Source: Cognatiluteimonas profundi
GTDB taxonomy: Bacteria; Pseudomonadota; Gammaproteobacteria; Xanthomonadales; Xanthomonadaceae
Length of the DNA stretch: 64,000 nucleotides
Reading direction: 5' to 3'
Assembly: GCF_009792795.1 (NCBI RefSeq)
Contig: NZ_VKHQ01000005.1
Coordinates: 1 to 64,000 of the forward strand
Shown: positions 38,042 through 48,311 of the stretch, in pieces
Layout: every line of letters begins with the position of its first letter
Position numbering within the stretch: position 1 is the stretch's first letter
Program-made: the position numbers and the translations under genes
The notes under the pieces: model-generated
Told to the model about the DNA's origin: nothing
Databases searched by the model: none
Seen by the model: only the letters and a program-made list of their open reading frames with translations

Positions 38042-39214
38042 ATGAGCGATCGCAATGAGCGCGATTTTGACGAGCAACAGTACGCACAACGCCACCGGCA
38101 GGAGAGCCAGGGTTACGAGCAACAGATGCGCGAGCGCGAAAGCCGCGACCGGGACATGCAGGGCGGCTTGAGTTCGCGCAACTACACGCCGGGCTACGGC
38201 CCGCAGCAGATGGGACCCGGTGCAGGCCATGGTCAACAATCGCGGTCGAGCTTCGGCGAACGTGCATACGAGCCCGAAGCCCATGGATACAGCGAGTCCT
38301 ACCTGTCGCAGGGATATGGCGCGCAAGGCAGCGCGGGCGCACAGGGGTTCGGGCCGGAAGGCCATGGCATGCATGGCGGCTATGGGCGACCGGGTTGGGG
38401 AGGCCAGGCTGACGAGGGCAGCTACCAGTCGACGGAAGTCGGCTCGCAAGGCTACGGGCAGCGCCAGGAACAACCTGGGTACGGCTATCAGGGTTCGGGC
38501 CAGCTGGGCGTCTCGCGCCAATTCGGACCGCAACGGCAGTACGGCCCGCAGGGCAGCCTCGGTGCGCGGCGCTACCCGTACGGCGAACCGCCCGAGCGCT
38601 CGCAGCTCGGTGGTCGCCAACCGACAGCGCAGCAATGGGACAGCGCCCAGCAGTGGCATGCGCCCAACGAGGAGCGGCATGGCGAGCAGGCAGTCGCACA
38701 GCACTACGGGCAGCAATACGGCCAGCAGCTCTACGGCCAGCAAGGCTTGGGACAGCAATATGGACAGCAGGGCTACACACCGGGAATGCGCTCCAGTCAT
38801 CGCGGACTGGGCCCGAAGAACTACTCGCGCCCCGATGAACGCATCCGCGAGGACATCAACGAGCGCCTGACCGACGCCGACGACATCGACGCGCGCGGCC
38901 TCATGGTGGAGGTGAGCAATGGCGTCGCGACGCTCACCGGAACGGTCGAGCAGCGCTGGATGAAGCATCGCGCCGAGGACATCGCCGAAGCCTGCAGCGG
39001 CGTGCGCGACGTCCACAACCAGATCCGCGTGCAGCAGCAGGACTCCGCCGGCACGACATTGGGCAGCCGGACGTTGAGCTCGGGCCTTGGTGCAGGCGGC
39101 GGATCGGGTAGCGCTTCGACGTCCACGGGGTCCGGCACCAGCACATCGACGTCCGCCGGTTCGGGTTCGTCGAGCACGTCGACGCGCTCCGGCAGCACCC
39201 CGACCGGGCACTGA
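38042..39214 (+). CDS. BON-domain protein with long Q/G/Y-rich region
   Basis: The product is 390 aa. Residues 1-255 are low complexity, rich in Gln, Gly, Tyr, Arg and Ser, with repeats like QQYGQQLYGQQGLGQQYG. A BON domain (about 260-335) reads RPDERIREDINERLTDADDIDARGLMVEV..GVATLTGTV. The tail is Ser/Thr/Gly-rich. BON domains bind membranes. There is no signal peptide from this start. SD AAAGGAGG lies just before ATG 38042. The frame continues upstream to GTG 37920 with a helical stretch (ELKAAARDVLRMGTQW), so the N-terminus could be longer. Confidence 0.85.
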   Translation: MSDRNERDFDEQQYAQRHRQESQGYEQQMRERESRDRDMQGGLSSRNYTPGYGPQQMGPGAGHGQQSRSSFGERAYEPEAHGYSESYLSQGYGAQGSAGAQGFGPEGHGMHGGYGRPGWGGQADEGSYQSTEVGSQGYGQRQEQPGYGYQGSGQLGVSRQFGPQRQYGPQGSLGARRYPYGEPPERSQLGGRQPTAQQWDSAQQWHAPNEERHGEQAVAQHYGQQYGQQLYGQQGLGQQYGQQGYTPGMRSSHRGLGPKNYSRPDERIREDINERLTDADDIDARGLMVEVSNGVATLTGTVEQRWMKHRAEDIAEACSGVRDVHNQIRVQQQDSAGTTLGSRTLSSGLGAGGGSGSASTSTGSGTSTSTSAGSGSSSTSTRSGSTPTGH

Positions 39215-39230
39215 TCGGCAGCGGTGCATC

Positions 39231-39257
39231 GCGACCGGCCGCATGACGGCCGGTCGC
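39231..39257 (+). other. Perfect stem-loop between BON and lipoprotein genes
   Basis: A 10-bp perfect stem (GCGACCGGCC with GGCCGGTCGC) has a 7-nt loop. No T run follows, so it may be an attenuator or RNA-stability element rather than an intrinsic terminator. Confidence 0.5.
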
Positions 39258-39282
39258 TCCAGCGACACCACGGAGACGCGAC

Positions 39283-39726
39283 ATGAAAGCCAACACGACG
39301 ATCACCAGCACGACCCTGGCGGCAGCACTGTTGACGGGATTGGCCCTGCTGTCGGGCTGCAACCGCTCATCGGAACGCACGGCAGACAGCAGCATCCCGC
39401 CGGCAAGCACGCCTGCCGCCACCGATGCCACCAGCGGCGCAGCAGACACCACCGCCGCGACGACGCCACCTTCCTCGGCGCCCGCCACGACCATGGGCAA
39501 CGCCGATCCTGAAATGGGATCCGACACGACGAGCGACCTGTCGTCCACCGACGAGACCGCTCCGCCGAGCGACACGATGGGAACGGCTCCCACGACGAGT
39601 GGAAGCGGGACGACCGATGCCAACACCACCGATGCGAACCAACCAACCAACGCCACCGGCAACACGACTGGCGAGGACAAGGGCCAGGTAGGCGACAACC
39701 CGCCCAACCCACCCGAGCATCCCTAG
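39283..39726 (+). CDS. Thr/Ala/Pro-rich lipoprotein, unknown function
   Basis: The product is 147 aa. The lipoprotein signal ends LALLSGC (lipobox Leu-Ser-Gly-Cys at about residue 25). The rest is a disordered, Thr/Ala/Ser/Pro/Asp-rich tail ending NPPNPPEHP. It is likely an acidic, extended surface or periplasmic lipoprotein. It lies 68 bp after the BON gene, so it is possibly co-transcribed. No family is recognised. Confidence 0.78.
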   Translation: MKANTTITSTTLAAALLTGLALLSGCNRSSERTADSSIPPASTPAATDATSGAADTTAATTPPSSAPATTMGNADPEMGSDTTSDLSSTDETAPPSDTMGTAPTTSGSGTTDANTTDANQPTNATGNTTGEDKGQVGDNPPNPPEHP

Positions 39727-39929
39727 GAACAGCCGTCCTGCAACCGTGGCCTGATCCTTCACCCCACCCACGCATGGATGTTCCATCAACGCGCAGTGCC
39801 TGCAGGCGAGTGCGCAAAGAGAGCAGCGTTGAAGACGTGATCGACGATCCGAACATGGACGCTCATCGCGACTCCCGCTGCAAACCGCGTGTTCATCCGG
39901 GTGGTGGGCGCGCGTCGGATAATCACCCG

Positions 39930-42900
39930 ATGTCGCCGTCCCCCCACCTCGCGGGTTTCCATCCCGCGGTTGCCGCGTGGTTCACCGCGGCCTTTCCCGG
40001 CCCGACGGACGCCCAGGCGCAGGCATGGCCCGCGATCGCGTCGGGACGCAATACGCTGGTCGCCGCGCCGACCGGTTCGGGCAAGACGCTCACCGCGTTC
40101 CTGGCCGCCATCGACGGGCTGGTGCGCGATGGACTGGCACAGGGCGGCTTGCCCGACGTCACCCAGGTGGTCTACGTCTCGCCACTCAAGGCGCTGTCCA
40201 ACGACATCCACATCAACCTGGAAGCCCCACTGGCGGGGATCCGCGCCGAGCTGGCACGACAGGGCCTGCCGGACGTCGAGATCAGGACCGCCGTGCGCAC
40301 CGGCGACACGCCGCAGTCCGAGCGTGCGCGCCTGCGCAGGCTGCCGCCACACATCCTCGTCACCACGCCGGAATCGCTGTACGTCCTGCTGGGCTCGGAC
40401 TCCGGGCGCGCGATGCTCGCCGGGACGCGGACCGTCATCGTCGACGAGATCCACGCGATGGTCTCCAGCAAGCGCGGCAGCCACCTGTCGCTGTCGCTGG
40501 AACGGCTGGAAGCGCTGTGCGGACGACGACTGACGCGGGTCGGCCTGTCCGCCACCCAGAAGCCGATCATCGACGTCGCCCGATTCCTGGTCGGGTCGGC
40601 CGCCGTTGCAACCGACGGCACGCCGGATTGCGCCATCGTCGATATCGGCTACACCCGCCGACGCGACCTCGCGCTGGAACTGCCACCGGTGCCGCTGCAG
40701 CCGGTGATGTCCAACGAACAATGGGACCTGGTGTACGCGCGCATCGCCGAACTCGTCCAGGCGCATCGCACCACGCTGGTCTTCGTCAATACGCGGCGCA
40801 TGGCCGAGCGCGCCGCACGTCATCTGGCCGAGAAGCTCGGCAAGGAGGCGGTCGCCGCGCATCACGGCAGCCTGGCCAAGGAATTGCGCCTGGACGCGGA
40901 GCAGCGGCTCAAGCGGGGCGAGCTCAAGGTACTGGTCGCCACGGCGTCGCTCGAACTGGGCATCGATATCGGCGACGTCGACCTGGTGTGCCAGATCGGT
41001 TCGCCACGCTCGATCGCCGCGCTGCTGCAGCGCGTCGGCCGCGCCGGCCATCAGGTCGGCGGCGTGCCGAAGGGCCGCCTGTTCCCACAGTCGCTCGACG
41101 ACCTGGTCGAATGCGCGGCGCTGCTGGACTGCGTGCGCCGTGGCGAACTCGACGCGCTGGTCATGCCGGTGGCGCCGCTGGACGTCCTTGCGCAGCAGAT
41201 CGTCGCCGAGGTGTCCGCCACCGAATGGGACGAGGACGCGCTCTACGACTGGAGCCGTCGCGCCTGGCCGTATGCGCGACTCGCGCGCAAGGACTTCGAC
41301 GCGGTCGTGCGCATGCTGGCCGAGGGCTTCAGCACGCGGCGCGGACAGCGCGCGGGTTACCTGCATCGCGACGCCGTGCACGGGCGCCTGCGCGGACGCA
41401 AGGGCGGGCGCATGACCGCGGTGATGTCGGGCGGGACGATTCCCGACACCGGCGACTACACGGTCATCCTCGAACCGCAGGCAACGATGATCGGCACGGT
41501 CAACGAGGATTTCGCCATCGAGAGCATGGCGGGCGACATCTTCCAGCTGGGCAATGCCAGCTATCGCGTGCTGCGGGTCGAGGCCGGACGCATGCGCGTG
41601 GAGGATGCGCAAGGCCAGCCGCCGAGCATTCCCTTCTGGCTGGGCGAAGCGCCCGGACGCAGCGACGAACTATCGATCGGCGTGTCGCGCCTGCGCGCGG
41701 AAGTGGCCGAACGCCTGCCCTTGGGCGAGGACGCGGTCGCCGCGTGGCTGGTCGACGAGGTCGGCATGGTGGCGGAGGCAGCGCGGCAGATCGCCGCTTA
41801 CTTCGCCCGCCAGGTGGCGTCGCTCGGGCTCATGCCGACGCGCGAGACGCTCGCGATGGAGCGCTTCTTCGACGAATCCGGCGGTACCCAGCTGGTGATC
41901 CATTCGCCCTACGGCAGCCGCATCAATCGCGCCTGGGGGCTGGCGCTGCGCAAGCGCTTCTGCCGCAAGTTCAATTTCGAACTGCAGGCGGCGGCGACCG
42001 AGAATTCGATCGTGCTGTCGCTGTCGACCAGCCACAGCTTCCCGCTGGTCGACGTCGCGCATTACCTGCATTCCAACACCGCCGGCGACGTGCTGACCCA
42101 GGCCCTGCTCGATGCGCCGCTGTTCGGCGCGCGCTGGCGCTGGAACGCGACCACGGCGCTCGCACTGCCGCGCTTCATCGGCGGCAAAAAAGTCGCACCG
42201 CAATTGCAGCGGATGAAATCGGAGGACCTGCTCGCGTCGGTGTTCCCCGACCAGGTCGCGTGCGCGGAGAACCTCGTCGGCGAGCGCGAGATCCCCGACC
42301 ACCCGCTGGTTGCGCAGACGCTCGACGACTGCCTGCACGAGGCGATGGACGCCGAGGGCTGGCTGGCGTTATTGCGCGATCTCGAATCCGGCGCGGTCCA
42401 GATCGTGGCCCGCGACCTCACGGCTCCCTCGCCCTTCGCCGCCGAGGCCCTGAACGCGCGCCCCTACGCCTTCCTCGACGACGCACCGCTGGAAGAGCGG
42501 CGCACGCAGGCGGTCATGAGCCGTCGCTACAGCGACGCCGACAGCGCGAGCGACCTTGGCCGCCTGGACCCGGCCGCGATCGACGCCGTGCGCGAGCAGG
42601 CGTGGCCGCAGGTGCGCAACGCCGACGAGATGCATGAGGCCCTGATGGGACTGGGCTGCATCACGCAGGACGAGGCGCAGGCCTGCGACTGGATGGCATG
42701 GCTCGATACCCTGGCGACCGCGCACCGCGCGACGCGGATGTCGGTCGGCGACGGCACGGGATTGTGGGTTGCGGCCGAGCGCCTTCCGCTCCTGCGCATG
42801 CTGCATCCGGATGCCGCGTGCATTCCCGCGATCGAAGCGCCTGCGGAATTTGCCGCGCAGGCCTGGTCGCGCGAGGATGCCGCACTGGAACTCGTGCGTT

Positions 42901-44288
42901 CGCGCCTGTCCGGTTTGGGGCCGACCACCGTGGCGGCACTCCGCGCATCGCTGGGCCTGCCGCAATCGGATATCGACGGCGCCCTGCTGCGGCTGGAAAG
43001 CGAGGGCTACGTCATGCGCGGCCGCTTCACGGCGGATGCGGCCGTCGACGAGTGGTGCGAGCGGCACCTGCTCGCGCGCATCCATCGCTACACGATCGGC
43101 CGGCTGCGTCGCGAGATCGAACCGGTCGAACCGCGCGACTTCATGCGCTTCCTGCTGGACTGGCAACGCGTCAAGGCAGGCAGCCGTGTGAGCGGGCCGG
43201 ACGCGCTTGCCAACGTGCTCGCGCAGCTCGAAGGCTTCGAGGCGCCGGCGGGCGCGTGGGAAACCGAACTGCTGCCGGCACGGGTCAGCGACTATTCCAT
43301 CTCCTGGCTCGACGACCTGTGCACCGCCGGGCGGGTGGCATGGACGCGCCTGCGCGGCGCCACCACCACGTCCGACGGCGCGGGACGCACGGCTCCGGTG
43401 CGGGCAACCCCGATCGTGCTGCTGCCGCGTCGTCAGCTGGCGTTGTGGACGGGGCTGGCCGCGGGCCAGCGCGAGGACGATCCCGAACTCTCATCGCGCG
43501 CGCAGAAGGTCGCCACGCATCTGGCCGAACATGGCGCATCGTTCTTCGACGAACTCGTGGATGGCGCGCATCTGCTGCGCACCGAACTGGAGGACGCCCT
43601 CGCCGAGCTCGTTGCACGCGGACGCGTGCACTGCGACAGCTTCGCCGGGTTGCGCGCCCTGCTCGTGCCGCAGTCCAGGCGGCCATCGGCGCACCAGCGC
43701 CGCGGTCGGCGCACGGCACTGTTCGGGATCGAGGACGCCGGGCGCTGGACGCTCACCCGCCGTGCCGCGTCGGCTGCGTCATCACCGAAGCCCGGTCCCG
43801 AAGCAATGGAGCACATCGCGCGCACGCTGCTGCGCCGCTATGGCGTGGTGTGCTGGCGGATGCTCGAGCGCGAAGCGCCATGGCTGCCGCCGTGGCGCGA
43901 CCTGCTGCGCGTGTACCACCGGCTCGAGGCGCGCGGAGACATCCGTGGCGGTCGCTTCGTCGCCGGCCTGAGCGGCGAGCAGTTCGCATTACCCGAAGCC
44001 ATCGCCGCGCTGCGGCAGGTGCGCAGGCAGGCCCCCGATGGCGCGCTCGTCGGCGTTTCCGCGATGGACCCGTTGAACCTGGTCGGCACCCTGCTGCCCG
44101 GGCCAAAGGTGCCACGCCAGCCGGGCGCACGCTTCGTCCTGCGCGATGGCGTCGCGCTCGCCGCACTGGTCGCCGGCAAGGTCGAACTGTTCGTGCCGCT
44201 GGCGCCGGATGACGAGCGCGATGTTCGCAAGGTGCTGCTGCGCGAGCCGTCCTCGCAATTCGAGCCCGGCCTGCACGCGACTGCCTGA
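39930..44288 (+). CDS. lhr: Lhr-type large ATP-dependent DNA helicase
   Basis: Lhr is a 3'-5' DNA-translocating superfamily 2 helicase implicated in DNA repair. The product is 1452 aa. It has a DEAD-like core with Walker A APTGSGKT (about 45-52), [21 protein letters not shown], Walker B DEIHAM (about 171), GLSATQ, the second RecA domain with [30 protein letters not shown] and [12 protein letters not shown], then the Lhr-specific winged-helix and long C-terminal domain. The length fits full-length Lhr. ATG 39930 is preferred; the frame is open to 39774. It is monocistronic by position. Confidence 0.95.
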   Translation: MSPSPHLAGFHPAVAAWFTAAFPGPTDAQAQAWPAIASGRNTLVAAPTGSGKTLTAFLAAIDGLVRDGLAQGGLPDVTQVVYVSPLKALSNDIHINLEAPLAGIRAELARQGLPDVEIRTAVRTGDTPQSERARLRRLPPHILVTTPESLYVLLGSDSGRAMLAGTRTVIVDEIHAMVSSKRGSHLSLSLERLEALCGRRLTRVGLSATQKPIIDVARFLVGSAAVATDGTPDCAIVDIGYTRRRDLALELPPVPLQPVMSNEQWDLVYARIAELVQAHRTTLVFVNTRRMAERAARHLAEKLGKEAVAAHHGSLAKELRLDAEQRLKRGELKVLVATASLELGIDIGDVDLVCQIGSPRSIAALLQRVGRAGHQVGGVPKGRLFPQSLDDLVECAALLDCVRRGELDALVMPVAPLDVLAQQIVAEVSATEWDEDALYDWSRRAWPYARLARKDFDAVVRMLAEGFSTRRGQRAGYLHRDAVHGRLRGRKGGRMTAVMSGGTIPDTGDYTVILEPQATMIGTVNEDFAIESMAGDIFQLGNASYRVLRVEAGRMRVEDAQGQPPSIPFWLGEAPGRSDELSIGVSRLRAEVAERLPLGEDAVAAWLVDEVGMVAEAARQIAAYFARQVASLGLMPTRETLAMERFFDESGGTQLVIHSPYGSRINRAWGLALRKRFCRKFNFELQAAATENSIVLSLSTSHSFPLVDVAHYLHSNTAGDVLTQALLDAPLFGARWRWNATTALALPRFIGGKKVAPQLQRMKSEDLLASVFPDQVACAENLVGEREIPDHPLVAQTLDDCLHEAMDAEGWLALLRDLESGAVQIVARDLTAPSPFAAEALNARPYAFLDDAPLEERRTQAVMSRRYSDADSASDLGRLDPAAIDAVREQAWPQVRNADEMHEALMGLGCITQDEAQACDWMAWLDTLATAHRATRMSVGDGTGLWVAAERLPLLRMLHPDAACIPAIEAPAEFAAQAWSREDAALELVRSRLSGLGPTTVAALRASLGLPQSDIDGALLRLESEGYVMRGRFTADAAVDEWCERHLLARIHRYTIGRLRREIEPVEPRDFMRFLLDWQRVKAGSRVSGPDALANVLAQLEGFEAPAGAWETELLPARVSDYSISWLDDLCTAGRVAWTRLRGATTTSDGAGRTAPVRATPIVLLPRRQLALWTGLAAGQREDDPELSSRAQKVATHLAEHGASFFDELVDGAHLLRTELEDALAELVARGRVHCDSFAGLRALLVPQSRRPSAHQRRGRRTALFGIEDAGRWTLTRRAASAASSPKPGPEAMEHIARTLLRRYGVVCWRMLEREAPWLPPWRDLLRVYHRLEARGDIRGGRFVAGLSGEQFALPEAIAALRQVRRQAPDGALVGVSAMDPLNLVGTLLPGPKVPRQPGARFVLRDGVALAALVAGKVELFVPLAPDDERDVRKVLLREPSSQFEPGLHATA

Positions 44289-44346
44289 GCAGCCTTTCCC
44301 GGATCCACGTTCGATCCCGGCTGCGCTCGGGGCGCAGAACAGCGGG

Positions 44347-45105
44347 TCAATACATCTCGTACTCGACCTGGAAGCGAAGCGCCGCATCGGGAGCGCCACT
44401 GCTCAGGCCCGCGAGCAGCGCCGCGTTGTAGCGGATCTTGTCGCGTCCCGGCAGACGGTGCATGCCGAACACGGCTGGCCCGGCCGAATGCCAGTCGCCT
44501 TCTCCCAGATGGCCGATCACGCCGAGCTCGCCAAAGCCCTGCGCGCCCCATTCCAGCGCCTCGTTGCCACGCCAGCGTAGCTGCCAGCGGTAATCGAGCC
44601 CGGTGTCGTTGCTGGCACCGGAGCCGACTTCATGCTTGAAGCGGAAGTTGAGGTTGGCGACGGCTGGACCGATCTCCTTCTGCAGCAAGGGTCCGATCTT
44701 CACCTCGTCCGGGCCGTCGGCGAAGGTGTGTTCGTATTCGGCCAGCAGGCCAAGGTCCATCCAGTATTTACCGGGCTCGGTCAGCACGAACACGTTTTCC
44801 CACTCCAGCGCTTCCAGCTTGCCCCGCTCGCCACCTTCGGCCGCGTACTCCAGGACCGCCTCGGTGCGCCAGCGGTTGGTGACGCCGTAGCCGACATCGA
44901 ACACGAATGCATGTTCGTTGGGGCCGTTGCCGAAATCGCGGTAACCACCGCGTAATTCGAATTCGGTTTCACCCTGCTCCACGGTCGGCGTGTAGACGGC
45001 ATCGGCGGCGCCGGCGAACGCGGCGCTGCTGGCCGGGATGAGCGAGGACAACAACAGGGCACGCAGGATCCGGCGCGCGGGCAAGGACAGGCTGGACGAG
45101 GTCAT
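44347..45105 (-). CDS. Predicted outer-membrane beta-barrel protein in FTR1 operon
   Basis: The product is 252 aa: a signal peptide (ends SSAAFA-G), then alternating polar/hydrophobic strands typical of a small barrel, ending VEYEMY with a terminal aromatic. No family is recognised with certainty. It is the third gene after FTR1 and a cupredoxin (83-bp gap), all on minus, so a role in iron or metal uptake across the outer membrane is inferred. The ATG start at 45105 fits the signal peptide; 45141 and 45147 are alternatives. Confidence 0.75.
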   Translation of the reverse strand: MTSSSLSLPARRILRALLLSSLIPASSAAFAGAADAVYTPTVEQGETEFELRGGYRDFGNGPNEHAFVFDVGYGVTNRWRTEAVLEYAAEGGERGKLEALEWENVFVLTEPGKYWMDLGLLAEYEHTFADGPDEVKIGPLLQKEIGPAVANLNFRFKHEVGSGASNDTGLDYRWQLRWRGNEALEWGAQGFGELGVIGHLGEGDWHSAGPAVFGMHRLPGRDKIRYNAALLAGLSSGAPDAALRFQVEYEMY

Positions 45106-45188
45106 CGGTTTCTTCAAGGTGAACGGAACGGGAGGCTGCATCTGCATGCAGCCCGAAAGGGTTGGACGGAAAATCGGAACGACGCGGA

Positions 45189-45524
45189 CTATTGCGCGAG
45201 CAGAACGCCCTGCGCGGTGTCTGGATGGAAATCGCCGAAGAACGGATAGCGACCAGGTTTCAGCGGGCCGACGTAGACGGGAATGGTGCCGCCACCCAGG
45301 ACGACCTTCTCCCGGTTGAGCTGGTGGCTTTCGAATTCCTCCGGCGTCGCGTCCTCGTTGACCACGATGAGCTTCACCTTGGTGTTGGCCGGCACGATCA
45401 CCTGCGCCGGAACGAAGCGATGGTCGCGGATCACCAGCCTCACTTCCGGCGGCTCGCCGGCGATGGCAACGGAACTGGCCAGCGACAGCAGCAGGGCGAG
45501 CAGGACGGGACGATGATTCGACAC
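45189..45524 (-). CDS. Cupredoxin-domain protein (EfeO N-domain/FtrB-like)
   Basis: The product is a 111-aa periplasmic protein: a signal peptide (ends SVAIAG) and a Cup_1-type cupredoxin fold with FVPAQVIVPANTKVKLIVVNEDATPEEFESHQL and GRYPFFGDFHPDTAQG. This matches the cupredoxin domain of EfeO or stand-alone FtrB, which oxidises or passes iron to an FTR1 permease. It lacks the M75 peptidase domain of full EfeO. It lies 12 bp after the FTR1 gene. Confidence 0.88.
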   Translation of the reverse strand: MSNHRPVLLALLLSLASSVAIAGEPPEVRLVIRDHRFVPAQVIVPANTKVKLIVVNEDATPEEFESHQLNREKVVLGGGTIPVYVGPLKPGRYPFFGDFHPDTAQGVLLAQ

Positions 45525-45536
45525 GGGATTCGATCC

Positions 45537-46373
45537 TCAGGTGGAAGGATTGGAGACGGCGCGGATCGATGGCAGGCGCGGAGCGGCAAGTCGCGCGCCG
45601 CCGGCCAGTACCGCCACGACGGACAGATACAGCAGCACCTGCATGCCACTGGGCTGTGCGGTGTAGCCGACCAGCGCATGCAGGGTGCGGCCGAGCCATG
45701 ACTCGTCCGACAACAACCAGCTGCTGTCCCACAGCGGGTTGGCCAGCGTCGGCAACACATCCGCCTGCGCCAGGAAACCAGCCGCCGCCGCGGCAAGGCC
45801 GGCCGCCAGCAGGATCAGCAGGCCATTGGTGGCGCGGAAGAAATGCCGCATCGGGATGCGCACCAGGCCGACGTACATCGCGACGCCGGCGGCCACGCCG
45901 CTCAGCAGCCCGAGCATGCCGCCCGTGACCAGGTCGCCCGTGCCGGAGCCACTGGAGACCAGGCCGTAACCGAACAGCACGACTTCCGATCCCTCGCGCA
46001 GCACCGCCAGCGCGACGACGATCATCAATGCGGTCAGCGGCCGGCGGCCTTCGGAGACGTCATTGCCGAAGCGCCCCGCATCCGCGGCGAGCACGCGACC
46101 GTGGCGTGCCATCCAGACGACGTGCCAGCCGATCATGGCGGTGGCGGCAAGCAGCACGCCGGCGTTGAACCACTCCTGGCCCATGCCGCTCATCGCATCG
46201 GCAAGCCGTCCCGCGCCTGCCGCGACCAGGGCCGCGCCAGCGCAGCCGAGCGCCAGGCCGGTGCCGATCCAGCGCCAACGGCTCTCCACGCCACGGGTGG
46301 CGGCCGCGACGATGCTGACGATCATCGCTGCCTCGAGTACCTCCCGGAACACCAGGATCCAGATGGCCAGCAT
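45537..46373 (-). CDS. FTR1 family iron permease
   Basis: The product is a 278-aa inner-membrane iron permease with about seven TM helices and the two REXXE iron-binding motifs, REVLE (10-14) and REGSE (126-130). ATG 46373 has SD GGAG with 6-nt spacing; an in-frame ATG at 46385 has none. It is the first gene of an FTR1-cupredoxin-barrel operon with a Fur box over its promoter, so it should be iron-repressed. Confidence 0.93.
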   Translation of the reverse strand: MLAIWILVFREVLEAAMIVSIVAAATRGVESRWRWIGTGLALGCAGAALVAAGAGRLADAMSGMGQEWFNAGVLLAATAMIGWHVVWMARHGRVLAADAGRFGNDVSEGRRPLTALMIVVALAVLREGSEVVLFGYGLVSSGSGTGDLVTGGMLGLLSGVAAGVAMYVGLVRIPMRHFFRATNGLLILLAAGLAAAAAGFLAQADVLPTLANPLWDSSWLLSDESWLGRTLHALVGYTAQPSGMQVLLYLSVVAVLAGGARLAAPRLPSIRAVSNPST

Positions 46374-46397
46374 GGTTGTCTCCATTTCCGATGCGGC

Positions 46398-46426
46398 AAT
46401 GATAATGGTTCTCATTGCCTTTGCAA
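46398..46426 (-). promoter_or_regulatory. Fur-controlled promoter of the FTR1 operon
   Basis: On the minus strand there is -35 TTGCAA (46426-46421), a 16-bp spacer, and -10 TATCAT (46404-46399), giving a start near 46392. The plus-strand sequence AATGATAATGGTTCTCATT (46398-46416) is a Fur box covering the -10 and spacer. It contains TGATAAT and its partly conserved mirror. This is classic steric repression. Confidence 0.78.
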
Positions 46427-46553
46427 GGGGGGGCTGTTCGTCAGCGGGCATCCGCTTTGGTCCACAGCAGCTGAAACCGGCTCGGGGCGCGGCTTCATTG
46501 CCATTCGGCGGCAACCCGGGCCCAATGGCGCGGCCCATCGACCGGTTGCCACC

Positions 46554-48287
46554 ATGCCCGCAATGCCCCGGCAGGACTCATCGCAGCGCGCCTGGTGGTT
46601 CCCACCGGCGGGGAGCTGGATCGGCATCGCGTTCATTGCCCTGGTCGCGCTCGCCTGGTTCGCCGGCATCGGCAGCCGCCCGCTGAACGAACCCGATGAA
46701 GGTCGCTACGCCGAGATCGCCCGCGAGATGTTCGTCTCCGGCGACTGGGTGATGCCGCGATTCAACGGCCTGCGCTTCTACGACAAACCGCCGCTGCACT
46801 ACTGGATCACGACGGCGTCCTACCACGCGTTCGGCATCACGCAATTGACTGCGCGGTTGTGGAGCGCGCTGGCTGGACTGATCTGTGTCGCAGCGGCCTG
46901 GTATGCCACCCGCCGCGTCTGGGATGCGCGCCGTGGACGCCTGGCGGCACTGGTCTGCATCAGCCTGTTGCTGGTCGCCGCCGGAGGGCACCTCAATACG
47001 CTGGACATGGGGGTGACGGCCTTCCTGACCGTCGCGCTCGCCACGTTCATGATCGCCGAGCACGGCTGCACCGATGCCGTCGCACGACGCCGCTGGATTC
47101 TCGCCACCTGGGCGGCCATGGCGCTGGCCATCCTGTCCAAGGGTTTGATCGGCATCGTGCTGCCAGGCGCGACGCTCGTCGGCTACATGCTCTGGCAGCG
47201 CGACGGCAGCCTGCTGCGACGCCTGCACATCCTGCCGGGACTGCTCATCCTGCTGCTGGTCGCTTCGCCGTGGTTCGTGCTGCTGGCGCGCCGCGACGGG
47301 AATTTCCTCTCGTTCTTCTTCATCCACGAGCACTTTGGCCGCTTCCTGTCGCAGGTGGCCGATCGCAACCACGCGTGGTGGTATTACCTGCCGGTGCTTG
47401 TCGTCGGGACGCTGCCATGGACCGGATTCCTGGTGACGTCGCTGCGCAGCGCGTGGCGCCGCTCCACGAGCGAACGCGACGCCCCGACGCGATTGCTGCT
47501 CTTGTGGGCCGCGATCGTGCTGCTGTTCTTTTCCGCGGCGGGCGCGAAGCTGCCGCTGTACGTGCTGCCCGTGCTCCCGGCGCTGGCGATGCTGATCGCC
47601 GGCGCCATCACGCAACTGTCGCCACGGGCGATCGCACGGCGCCTGCTGCCGGTCGCGGCCCTGGCCATCATCGGCGCTGCCTTCGTCGCCTGGTTGCCGC
47701 ATACGCACCTGCTGGGCGGCAAGAACGCGACGTATGTGCCGATGTGCAATCCCGTCGCCCTGTCGATGCTGTTGCTGGGCGCCGGAACCGGTGCCGGGGT
47801 CGTCCTGGCCCGGCGTGCGAAGGTCGACGCCGCCATCGCAGCCGCGGCGCTCGGAGGGCTGTTGTTCGTGCAGGGGATGTTGTTTGCGTACCAGCGCCTG
47901 GCCCCGGTGGTGTCGGCGCAGTCGATCTCCGCGCTCGCGCGGCCCTATCTTCGAGACGACGCGCCGGTCTACGCGGTGCAGAGGTTCCAGCGCGGGATGC
48001 CGTTCTACCTGCAGCGACGCATCACCCTGGTCGACGAGCGCCCCTACGACCTGCGGGCCGGCATGGCGTGGGATCCGGACCTGTCGCTGCCGGACCTGGC
48101 GTCCTTCACCAGCGACTGGAACAGCCATCCGGGCGCGCTGGCCTTCATGCGCATGGGCACCTTCACGACCTTGTCGGCCCAGCAGCTGCCCATGCGGATC
48201 GTCGCCAACCAGGCCGGCACCCTGGTCGTGCAGAACCCGCTTCCGCAACGAGCACCGATCGACTCCATGGCCACGCCGGCGCAATAG
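46554..48287 (+). CDS. ArnT/PMT-type membrane glycosyltransferase (GT39/GT83)
   Basis: The product is a 577-aa inner-membrane protein with about 11-12 TM helices. The first periplasmic loop has the catalytic signature RPLNEPDEGRYAEIAREMF, then KPPLHYWITTASYHAFG, as in undecaprenyl-phosphate-sugar transferases such as ArnT. The acceptor is unknown (lipid A or protein). The start could be 46554 or 46563. It stands alone between FTR1 and ahpD. Confidence 0.92.
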   Translation: MPAMPRQDSSQRAWWFPPAGSWIGIAFIALVALAWFAGIGSRPLNEPDEGRYAEIAREMFVSGDWVMPRFNGLRFYDKPPLHYWITTASYHAFGITQLTARLWSALAGLICVAAAWYATRRVWDARRGRLAALVCISLLLVAAGGHLNTLDMGVTAFLTVALATFMIAEHGCTDAVARRRWILATWAAMALAILSKGLIGIVLPGATLVGYMLWQRDGSLLRRLHILPGLLILLLVASPWFVLLARRDGNFLSFFFIHEHFGRFLSQVADRNHAWWYYLPVLVVGTLPWTGFLVTSLRSAWRRSTSERDAPTRLLLLWAAIVLLFFSAAGAKLPLYVLPVLPALAMLIAGAITQLSPRAIARRLLPVAALAIIGAAFVAWLPHTHLLGGKNATYVPMCNPVALSMLLLGAGTGAGVVLARRAKVDAAIAAAALGGLLFVQGMLFAYQRLAPVVSAQSISALARPYLRDDAPVYAVQRFQRGMPFYLQRRITLVDERPYDLRAGMAWDPDLSLPDLASFTSDWNSHPGALAFMRMGTFTTLSAQQLPMRIVANQAGTLVVQNPLPQRAPIDSMATPAQ

Positions 48288-48311
48288 ACCGGCGCGGCTG
48301 GCATCGCGCCC

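Noticed and set aside
46578..48284. Minus-strand open frame of about 568 codons
   Set aside because: It is antisense to the ArnT-type glycosyltransferase; composition is Arg/Gln-rich with no motif.
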